In this document: positions 1-5,519 of the stretch, piece after piece
Position numbering within the stretch: the first letter of the stretch is position 1
How the letters are laid out: every line of letters begins with the position of its first letter
NCBI RefSeq assembly: GCF_030547005.1
Contig: NZ_JAUOPN010000015.1
Coordinates: forward strand, 1 to 64,000
Length of the DNA stretch: 64,000 bases
Source: Maribacter sp. 1_MG-2023
GTDB taxonomy: Bacteria > Bacteroidota > Bacteroidia > Flavobacteriales > Flavobacteriaceae
Direction of reading: 5' to 3'
Translations under genes and position numbers: made by a program
The notes under the pieces: generated by a model
What the model was told of the DNA's origin: nothing
Seen by the model: the letters and a program-made list of their open reading frames with translations, nothing else
The model's database searches: none

Positions 1-65
1 CGATTTTTATATCCACAATATATCTCAGGTAATCCTAAGCAAAAAGAACATTAGCGATGCCAAAT
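1..65 (-). other. Leading edge of a fifth, truncated cassette
   Basis: On the minus strand the bases after the GTT core at 73-75 read GTTGTAAGTAATTTG, matching the leading-end pattern GTT-N7-AATT seen in the four complete cassettes. No convincing reading frame can be followed in the bases that remain, so the gene of this cassette presumably starts beyond the window. The pattern predicts that the next repeat outside the window should have a trailing arm ending in GTTGTAAGTAGTTA on the plus strand. Confidence 0.55.
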
Positions 66-267
66 TACTTACAACGGTTTGTATATGAAACGTAGCGTGT
101 AAAATAACGCAAACCTTTCGGATAAACACAGAGCCGAATTTTTATGTTTTGTTTTTACTTTTTCTCTTTTAAAAGCCAAATTTAAAAATTTGGCGGCTTC
201 GCAAATAAGCACAAACCTTTCGGTTTAGCACTTACTAGCTATGTTTTATATACGTTGTTGTAACCAG
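66..267 (-). repeat. attC-like recombination repeat 0 (202 bp)
   Basis: The left arm has AAC at 73-75, a 7-base spacer, and a stem at 83-96. The right arm has the matching stem at 238-251, a 5-base spacer, and GTT at 257-259. The 14-bp stem pairs fully on the plus strand except for two G-T wobbles (87/247 and 92/242). An internal hairpin pairs GCCAAATT (175-182) with AATTTGGC (187-194), and an earlier half copy GCCGAATT lies at 133-140. The trailing heptamer reads GTTGTAACCAG (257-267) and matches the leading end of the same cassette at 934-943. Confidence 0.8.
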
Positions 268-930
268 TTATTTTACGCCCAATAACGTTCTGAATTCTTC
301 TTCCAAATCCTCTATTACTTTCGGAAATTCGTCTTTAACAAACTGAGATATCTCTTTTGTTTTGTTAGAGTATTCTTCATAGAGCTCTCTAGTCATTCCT
401 GATTCACTCAAATAACTGCTCATTTGCGCAAAATCCCAGCCTTTATTCCTATACTCATTTGCAAGGTTGTCCAATTTTTCCGCCAAATCTTTATCAAAGT
501 AAATTCTATTAGGTAAATAGTAATTCACAAAATCTATAAGTCCTTTATTTACTCTAGTGATTCGTTCTTCTTTCTCCTTTTCTGCGTCTTCGATTACTGC
601 GTGCATCCGTCTTGTGAAATCCGTCATCGCTGCCTGTAATTCGATTAACTTATGATATAGTTCTTTGACTACTTCAGCTCTGTCTTGATGTAATTTGGAA
701 AATTGAATATTAAACTCATTAAGTTTTAAATCCAAATTGTGTTGGAAGTCTTGATTTTGCTGCTCCAACTTCATTTTATGGTTTTCCAATTCTTGGTTCA
801 GTTCAGTTTTTTTCAATTCAATAGTTTCCGAAAAGAAGTATTCAATTAATTGTTTTCCAAAAAAGAGCACAGCAAGTATTATTAATACTCCTGGTCCATT
901 TGTTTGTATTAGGTTATAAAGTTCTGTCAT
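268..930 (-). CDS. Cassette gene: membrane-anchored coiled-coil protein
   Basis: I do not recognise a family. The 220-residue protein has a short N-terminal tail and one membrane segment at about residues 13-33. A long charged helical region follows, strongly coiled-coil-like from about 36 to 80 and again around 85-125, and the rest is acidic and helical. It is probably anchored in the inner membrane with the coil in the cytoplasm; that topology is inference. The ATG lies 12 bases after the GTT core of the cassette boundary with no visible ribosome binding site. The TAA stop is part of the TAACT sequence that opens the following repeat, so the gene fills its cassette almost completely. It is the fourth cassette from the recombinase. 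Confidence 0.7.
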   Translation of the reverse strand: MTELYNLIQTNGPGVLIILAVLFFGKQLIEYFFSETIELKKTELNQELENHKMKLEQQNQDFQHNLDLKLNEFNIQFSKLHQDRAEVVKELYHKLIELQAAMTDFTRRMHAVIEDAEKEKEERITRVNKGLIDFVNYYLPNRIYFDKDLAEKLDNLANEYRNKGWDFAQMSSYLSESGMTRELYEEYSNKTKEISQFVKDEFPKVIEDLEEEFRTLLGVK

Positions 931-933
931 AAT

Positions 934-1136
934 TGGTTACAACGTCTCGGCTAAGCGTAGTGCGGTAGTAAGGAAACGTTGAGTTTCCGTCTGCGCACGA
1001 AGCTAAAGCTTATTGTTTTGATTTATTTTTTCTATTTTAAAGCTAAATCCATAAGATTTAGCGACATCATAAATATACACATACCTTTCGGTTTTGCCCT
1101 AAAGTCCGCATTACGTTTAGGCATTGTTAGCTGTAG
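934..1136 (-). repeat. attC-like recombination repeat 1 (203 bp)
   Basis: The left arm has AAC at 941-943, a 7-base spacer, and stem CTAAGCGTAGTGCGG at 951-965. The right stem CCGCATTACGTTTAG lies at 1106-1120, followed by a 5-base spacer and GTT at 1126-1128. The 15-bp stem has two G-T wobbles on the plus strand, at stem positions 5 and 10. The internal hairpin pairs GCTAAATC (1042-1049) with GATTTAGC (1055-1062), and the extra half copy is GCTAAAGC (1002-1009). The trailing heptamer GTTAGCTGTAG (1126-1136) matches the leading end of the gene 1143-1850 cassette. Confidence 0.82.
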
Positions 1137-1142
1137 TTATTT

Positions 1143-1850
1143 TCACAATATTTTTAAAGTAACATAACCAATTGAGACAACTAGAATTAAAAAAGTTATA
1201 GCGCCTAGAATGTAGCTCAAGAACCCTTTGAAATAGCTCCATCTTTTCGGTCGTTCAAAAAATTGTCCAATTGCCCAAGCAACATAAATTGACCCAATAA
1301 TAAATCCAATTTGCACTACTTTAAGGTTGGTAGTTCCATTAATAATTCCAAAAATTGTTTGAATTAATACCGAAATACCTATAAAATAAGAAAGTATGGT
1401 AAAAATTTGATAGTAGTTATAGTTTTGTTTTCGAAAAAATATTTTTGTCCACAAAGCAATGGGAATTGCCATTAAGATATTTGAATAACCGTAATTTTTA
1501 GAAAGCCATTCAAATAGTTTTTGGAAAATTGATTCCTCTTGAAAGTCCATAAAATAGCTTTGGAAGTTCAAAAACTGTTGAGCTAAAGTGAAAAGTAATG
1601 AGCATATTATTAAAAATAAGATAGGCTTAACTAATTTAGTCCTATCCTCATTCATGAACTCACGAACTGTTGGTCCAGGTTTTAAGAACAAGTTCTTAAC
1701 GGTAAAAAAAATTCCTTTTTCTAAATTAAAGACGCTCTTAAATTCATCAAAAATATACTCTCCATCAATTGTTTTCAGTTTAATAGGAAAACCACAACTT
1801 GGACAAAAATTGCCATTAAATTCGGTGTTACATTTTTTACAAATATTCAA
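1143..1850 (-). CDS. Cassette gene: DUF3667-like zinc-ribbon membrane protein
   Basis: The 235-residue protein opens with a zinc ribbon, Cys4-x2-Cys7 and Cys16-x2-Cys19. A region resembling DUF3667 follows (FTVKNLFLKPGPTVREFM at about 49-66), then about five hydrophobic segments near 73-93, 120-137, 148-169, 178-198 and 208-230. DUF3667 proteins are inner-membrane proteins of unknown function that are common in Bacteroidota, usually on the chromosome rather than in cassettes. The predicted start is TTG at 1848-1850, about 30 bases inside the cassette; no ATG fits as well because the zinc ribbon begins almost at once. It is the third cassette gene. The family match is from memory of the motif pattern. 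Confidence 0.75.
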   Translation of the reverse strand: MNICKKCNTEFNGNFCPSCGFPIKLKTIDGEYIFDEFKSVFNLEKGIFFTVKNLFLKPGPTVREFMNEDRTKLVKPILFLIICSLLFTLAQQFLNFQSYFMDFQEESIFQKLFEWLSKNYGYSNILMAIPIALWTKIFFRKQNYNYYQIFTILSYFIGISVLIQTIFGIINGTTNLKVVQIGFIIGSIYVAWAIGQFFERPKRWSYFKGFLSYILGAITFLILVVSIGYVTLKIL

Positions 1851-1874
1851 TGGTGTTCTTTACTTTTTTATAAT

Positions 1875-2077
1875 TACAGCTAACGGTTGAGCTATGAACA
1901 GTACGGGAGCAAACTAGCGTTTGTTTTCCGGCAATCACATAGCGAAATCTTTTGGTTTTGTTTTTTCTTTTTTTGTGTCAAAGCGAAATCCCAAAGATTT
2001 CGCGACATTATAAATATACACAGACCTTAACGTTTAAGCCCAAAGCCCGTATTGTTTATAGGTTTTGTTGTCATTAG
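1875..2077 (-). repeat. attC-like recombination repeat 2 (203 bp)
   Basis: The left arm has AAC at 1882-1884, a 7-base spacer, and stem CTATGAACAGTACGGG at 1892-1907. The right stem CCCGTATTGTTTATAG lies at 2046-2061, followed by a 5-base spacer and GTT at 2067-2069. All 16 positions pair on the plus strand, with G-T wobbles at stem positions 5 and 10. The internal hairpin pairs GCGAAATC (1983-1990) with GATTTCGC (1996-2003), and a second GCGAAATC lies at 1942-1949. The two outer heptamers differ (TACAGCT against GTCATTA) because they belong to two different cassettes. Confidence 0.82.
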
Positions 2078-2515
2078 TTATTCTTGCACAACAATATTAA
2101 AATTTTCAAATCCGTTTATCTTGTTGAGTTCGTTTAAAAATATCTCCATATCCTTATCTGCTTTATTTTTAGCTTGTTCCTCACTCAGTTTACGACTTTC
2201 TTCACTTATTGGAGTATAGAAGGCTTGAGTTTCCATATTCGATGCGTTTCGTGGATAATTCTTTGGGATTTCTTGTTTTGTTAGTTCTCCAAGAATTGTA
2301 GAATAGAGTGTTTTATATAATTCGGACTTAGATATAACCATCTCAAATGCTGTTCCTCTATTCCGTTCTAAATATCCCTCCAGCATTTTATAAAATTCAA
2401 TTTCAGAATCTCGTTTGGGATTATATAGTTTTAGCTTTTGAATTAGTCCAATTTTGAAATCGCTAATATTTCGATAACCTTTCAGTTTTATATTTCTAGT
2501 GTTATTAGCTTTCAA
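2078..2515 (-). CDS. Cassette gene: unknown 145-residue protein
   Basis: I do not recognise this protein. It is soluble in appearance, with no signal peptide or membrane segment, a basic N-terminal third (KLKGYRN, KLKLYNPKRD) and an acidic, probably helical C-terminal half. The predicted start is TTG at 2513-2515, about 70 bases into the cassette, which is the longest leader in the array. That leader contains a tiny frame starting at the conserved AATTATG of the cassette end (MKKLIVK, then stop) and another short one overlapping it, so the true start or a coupled leader peptide is uncertain. The TAA stop (2078-2080) abuts the trailing GTTGTCATTAG and lies in the conserved TAACT motif. It is the second cassette gene. 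Confidence 0.6.
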   Translation of the reverse strand: MKANNTRNIKLKGYRNISDFKIGLIQKLKLYNPKRDSEIEFYKMLEGYLERNRGTAFEMVISKSELYKTLYSTILGELTKQEIPKNYPRNASNMETQAFYTPISEESRKLSEEQAKNKADKDMEIFLNELNKINGFENFNIVVQE

Positions 2516-2574
2516 TACTTAATTCCTTTTGTTGAGTGAGTTATTGTTCATTTAACTATAAGCTTCTTCATAAT

Positions 2575-2778
2575 TAATGACAACGGCGCGGCTATGGCAA
2601 GTAGGGCAGCGGACAGGCACTAAAATTTCCTCCACTCACTTAGCAAAACCTTTGGGTTTTCTTTTTTTTTTTTCTGGACAAAGCAAAATCCCAAAGATTT
2701 TGCGGACTTTGTAAACACGACCAAGCCAATGGATTCAACACTTTACGCCCTGTTTGCTATAGCCATTGTTGTCATTAG
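2575..2778 (-). repeat. attC-like recombination repeat 3 (204 bp)
   Basis: The left arm has AAC at 2582-2584, a 7-base spacer, and stem CTATGGCAAGTAGGGC at 2592-2607. The right stem GCCCTGTTTGCTATAG lies at 2747-2762, followed by a 5-base spacer and GTT at 2768-2770. Wobbles on the plus strand fall at stem positions 5 and 10, plus one extra at 11. The internal hairpin pairs GCAAAATC (2683-2690) with GATTTTGC (2696-2703), and the extra half copy is GCAAAACC (2643-2650). Both neighbouring cassettes carry the same heptamer, so here the outer ends also pair: TAATGACAAC (2575-2584) with GTTGTCATTA. A run of about 13 T lies near 2660. Confidence 0.82.
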
Positions 2779-2788
2779 TTTTTTCCCG

Positions 2789-3805
2789 CTACTGTCTGTT
2801 TGTTATTTCGTTATTCCTGAAAATTACATACCAAGAATAAGAAACTGTTTCATAAGTTTCTTTACTCTTAATGTATGCTGGCTCAATGTCTTTTAATGAA
2901 TTTACTACATCTTCAGTAATTTTTTTTAATTCAGGATTTTTGGTTTGATTCTCCGAAAGTGTTGTCGAGCCATCTTTATTAATTCTTATACGAACTTTTA
3001 AAGTGTCGGCTGGTAAAACTATTTTGTATTGATTTGCCCTGCTTAATATTTTGTTGCTAATTGCATTTTGAAAACAAGCCTCCGTATGATTTTTTTTACA
3101 TTCCGATATTAAAGGAATTCTTGACTTGTTTTTAAACTTAGGTAATGATTTGTTTTTTTCTATTAATTTTGTTCGGTCTTTACTTCCAACGTATTCTGTT
3201 CCGTTCAATTTTGAATCGTTTACTAATGTTCTGTAAACTATTAAAATCTTGTGGATTGGGTAAATATTCTTTTTCTTATGAAGAGAATTAGACATTTCCA
3301 AAATCAGGTCAATTCGAGTATTCCCAACAGTCCAAGTATTTTTCTTATAATAATCTTTTTCTCCGTCTATGATGCTTTTTTTCGTGAATTCTCCTGTTTT
3401 ATGACTTTTTCCTAATTCTTCGGATAACTGTTGTTCAATCAATATATAGTGATTCGCCAAAGATGTTCTAAAGTCTTTGTCCTGTTTATTTTCTATTTTT
3501 TCGTCAAAGTTTGCTATGTCAAGTTCATATCTAATTTCTTTAATTAACGAATCTTTTTTGGAAAAAACATAGCGTACTATTAAGTCCAAGTTCGGAACGC
3601 TATTGTCCTGTCTAATAAAAGATGCTATATCCAATTCCTCAGTGAGCGAGTTTACAGATTCGTCCAATATTTTTCCTCCCACAAACTGTTTTTCGATAGC
3701 TATAAAATCAGAAAGTGTCGATTTCGATATGTCATATTTCTCCTGAGATTTTCCTTTTGTACAGATTAATAGGACAAGAATTATGACTAAATTTTTAATG
3801 GTCAT
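2789..3805 (-). CDS. Cassette gene: secreted protein with TonB-C-like C terminus
   Basis: The 338-residue protein starts with a signal peptide (hydrophobic about residues 4-17, then KSQEKYD), so it is probably exported to the periplasm. Most of it is unfamiliar. The last 80 residues (DTLKVRIRINKDGSTT, PELKKI, IEPAYIKSKETYE, YSWYVIFR) resemble the C-terminal fold of TonB-type proteins in Bacteroidota, where a V-x-I-x-x-DG strand is followed by a PEL helix and a final strand. This is a pattern judgement, not a search result. It is the first cassette gene, directly after the attI-like site, with ATG about 25 bases inside the cassette. Its TAG stop lies 10 bases before the trailing heptamer. Confidence 0.65.
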   Translation of the reverse strand: MTIKNLVIILVLLICTKGKSQEKYDISKSTLSDFIAIEKQFVGGKILDESVNSLTEELDIASFIRQDNSVPNLDLIVRYVFSKKDSLIKEIRYELDIANFDEKIENKQDKDFRTSLANHYILIEQQLSEELGKSHKTGEFTKKSIIDGEKDYYKKNTWTVGNTRIDLILEMSNSLHKKKNIYPIHKILIVYRTLVNDSKLNGTEYVGSKDRTKLIEKNKSLPKFKNKSRIPLISECKKNHTEACFQNAISNKILSRANQYKIVLPADTLKVRIRINKDGSTTLSENQTKNPELKKITEDVVNSLKDIEPAYIKSKETYETVSYSWYVIFRNNEITNRQ

Positions 3806-3821
3806 TCGGTTTTTTTAAAAT

Positions 3822-3860
3822 TAATGACAACAATTGTATAAGGTAACAAGTTACTTTATA
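3822..3860 (-). other. attI-like primary recombination site
   Basis: Between the first cassette gene and the recombinase lies only one half site: TAATGACAAC (3822-3831), which is the leading end GTTGTCATTA of the first cassette. Next to it, TATAAGGTAAC (3837-3847) and GTTACTTTATA (3850-3860) form an 11-bp inverted repeat with a 2-base gap. It has one G-T wobble on the plus strand, the same kind of asymmetry as in the attC-like repeats. It begins 16 bases past the recombinase stop. It may be the recombinase binding site of attI, the end of the recombinase transcript, or both. Confidence 0.65.
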
Positions 3861-3875
3861 TCTATTTTTGAATCA

Positions 3876-5003
3876 CTAATCTAATGGATTTTTAATTTCT
3901 TTAAAAGTATTTGTAGCAACATGAGTGTATATTTCTGTAGTTTTACTAGAGCCATGTCCTAAAAGAACCTGAATTTGTCTTAAATCAACTCCAGATTCTA
4001 GTAAGTGAGTAGCAAAACTATGTCGTAGTACATGTGGAGTAACGTTTTGAGTGATTTTTGCTTTAATCGCAGCATTTTTTACTACCCCCAATACACTAAC
4101 AGCAGAATATTTTGTGGCTTTTCGACCTTCAAATAAATATTCTTGTGGTTTCCATTCTTTAAAATATAAACGAAGGTCTTTAAGAGCTGATTCTGATAAT
4201 AGTGTATACCTATCCTTATTGCCTTTTGAATTTTCGACACGTATAAGCATTCTTTTACTGTCAATATCTTTAATTTTTAAATTTAAAAGCTCACTCCGGC
4301 GCAAACCAGAACCATATAGCATTTTAATGATACATCGATGCTTTAAGTTGTTGGTGCTGTCAATTACAGCTATTATTTCTTCTTTAGAAATAACCTTGGG
4401 TAGTTTATGCTGTTTTCTTGGTCGTTCTATTTCATAAAACCGATTAGGCATTCCTAATACAACTTCGTAATAAAACTTAATGGAGTTGATGACTTGATTT
4501 AAATAAGAGTTAGATACATTTCTTTGAATTAGTACTTGTAGATAAGCCCGTATGTCTCTTTCATCAAGCGTTTCTAATTTTCTTTCTCTATAATGGTTAA
4601 TGAACGTTTCAAAGTAAGTTACATAAGTTTTAACCGTACTATTGGCGTATTTTTTTAGTTCCAGTTTTAATAAGTATTCTTCTGGGCAAAGTCGGTAGCC
4701 TGGTACTATTATCCTTTTTCTAAACCATTGTACGTCCACTATTTCATTAGTAGTGTTGACAGGTTTGTTGGGGTGAAATTTATTGTAATTAATCCATACG
4801 ATGCCTTTAAAAGTAGTAAAGAGAATTCCCAAGTTTTCTTTTGTGTTCGGTATATAAGCCATATTATATTGTTGACTCCATTTAGGGTTAGGAAGACCCT
4901 TGATCAAGTTCTGTATCAATTTATCTGGTGAGAATTTGATACCGATCATCTTCTGATCTTTAATCATTAAATGGTATAAGGTTATTGACTTTAATGGATT
5001 CAT
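3876..5003 (-). CDS. Tyrosine recombinase of the cassette array (XerC/D-like, not canonical IntI)
   Basis: The 375-residue protein has a complete tyrosine-recombinase catalytic set: Arg235 (GLRRSELL), Lys260 (NSKGNKDR), His324 and Arg327 (TPHVLRHSFATHL), His350 (LLGHGSS) and nucleophile Tyr359 (EIYTH). A SAM-like core-binding domain spans about 105-185. The C-terminal tail KNPLD resembles the SPLD tail of IntI proteins. However, the insertion that separates IntI from XerC/D, between the catalytic lysine and the H-x-x-R box, is absent: the chain runs directly from YFKEWKPQEYLF to TPHVLRH. About 95 extra residues precede the core, including KGLPNPKW and YIPNTKENLGILF, and may be a separate DNA-binding domain. 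The gene's 3' end faces the array. I infer that it excises and inserts the cassettes. Confidence 0.88.
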   Translation of the reverse strand: MNPLKSITLYHLMIKDQKMIGIKFSPDKLIQNLIKGLPNPKWSQQYNMAYIPNTKENLGILFTTFKGIVWINYNKFHPNKPVNTTNEIVDVQWFRKRIIVPGYRLCPEEYLLKLELKKYANSTVKTYVTYFETFINHYRERKLETLDERDIRAYLQVLIQRNVSNSYLNQVINSIKFYYEVVLGMPNRFYEIERPRKQHKLPKVISKEEIIAVIDSTNNLKHRCIIKMLYGSGLRRSELLNLKIKDIDSKRMLIRVENSKGNKDRYTLLSESALKDLRLYFKEWKPQEYLFEGRKATKYSAVSVLGVVKNAAIKAKITQNVTPHVLRHSFATHLLESGVDLRQIQVLLGHGSSKTTEIYTHVATNTFKEIKNPLD

Positions 5004-5073
5004 GTTGTAAGAATAATTGAAAATAAAATAATTAGCAGTATATTAACTGGGTAATATACGTTTACATTCGTTT

Positions 5074-5445
5074 ATGAAAAAAAGATGTCCAGAGTGCAAT
5101 ATTGAAGTTGTCGGAAGATCCGATAAGAAATTTTGTTCGGCAAAATGTAAATCGATACATCAATATGAAAATGTACAGAAACAAGAAGTTTTCTATTTAA
5201 TGGTCGACAAGCAGTTGAAAAGAAATAGAAGACTTTTAAAAAGGTATAATAAATCTGGCTTTACTACCATTAGAAGTACTGTTCTCTTAAACGACGGATT
5301 TAATCCTAAATATTTTACGCATTATTGGAAAACGAAGAAAGGGGAGCTTTATTTATTTTGTTATGATTTTGGATTTTTAAGTATGAATAGAAAAGGAGTG
5401 CAGAAGTATCTAATTGTACAATGGCAAGATTATATGTATGATTGA
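5074..5445 (+). CDS. Small zinc-ribbon protein divergent from the recombinase
   Basis: The 123-residue protein begins with a zinc ribbon, Cys5-x2-Cys8 and Cys21-x3-Cys25 (KRCPEC, FCSAKCK). A basic linker rich in Lys and Arg (about 45-62) follows, then an aromatic-rich C terminus (FTHYWKTKKGELYLFCYDFGF). It has no signal peptide or membrane segment. It is divergently transcribed from the recombinase across a 70-bp spacer that must hold both promoters. Proteins of this type occur in Flavobacteriaceae as hypothetical genes, and I have the impression they sit near similar recombinases. A role in regulating or assisting recombination is speculation. Confidence 0.7.
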   Translation: MKKRCPECNIEVVGRSDKKFCSAKCKSIHQYENVQKQEVFYLMVDKQLKRNRRLLKRYNKSGFTTIRSTVLLNDGFNPKYFTHYWKTKKGELYLFCYDFGFLSMNRKGVQKYLIVQWQDYMYD

Positions 5446-5465
5446 TCAATAAGATGATTTAACAT

Positions 5466-5498
5466 AAAAAAAGGGACAGCCAATAGCTATCCCTTTTT
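5466..5498. terminator. Bidirectional intrinsic terminator
   Basis: AAAAAGGGACAGC and GCTATCCCTTTTT form a stem of about 13 bp with a 5-base loop and one wobble or mismatch. It has an A run on one side and a T run on the other. It lies between the convergent zinc-ribbon gene and the glycosyltransferase gene ending at 5520, and can serve both. Confidence 0.8.
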
Positions 5499-5519
5499 AA
5501 TATCTTATTTAAAGCTGTT

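Larger units (their letters stand above)
1..5003 (-). mobile_element. Integron-like gene-cassette array with its own tyrosine recombinase
   Basis: The order on the minus strand is recombinase (3876-5003), attI-like site (3822-3860), then four single-gene cassettes (genes 2789-3805, 2078-2515, 1143-1850, 268-930) and the start of a fifth. All genes point the same way, and each is followed by a structured repeat of 202-204 bp. Each cassette carries one 7-base sequence at both ends as an inverted repeat, and this sequence differs between most cassettes. This is the footprint expected when circular cassettes insert by crossing over inside a GTT core. The recombinase is co-oriented with the cassettes, as in the reversed integrons known from some spirochaetes, whereas in classical integrons it is divergent. 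The recombinase is not a canonical IntI. The array continues beyond position 1. Calling it functional is inference. Confidence 0.82.

Noticed and set aside
979-1167. Open frame of 62 codons on the plus strand within repeat 1
   Set aside because: It lies almost wholly in the attC-like repeat, opposite to all cassette genes, with a composition set by the T-rich tract and hairpins. No equivalent frame is kept in the other repeats.
66-2778. Reading the four repeats as MITEs or REP-type palindromes
   Set aside because: They have no target-site duplication. They separate single co-oriented genes in a regular array, and their outer ends match across genes rather than across one element, which fits cassette recombination better.
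66-2778. CRISPR array
   Set aside because: Repeats are about 203 bp, differ in primary sequence, are separated by genes, and no cas genes are present.
4051-4437. 128-codon plus-strand frame opposite the recombinase gene
   Set aside because: The minus-strand frame has all catalytic motifs of a tyrosine recombinase; the antisense frame has no recognisable features.
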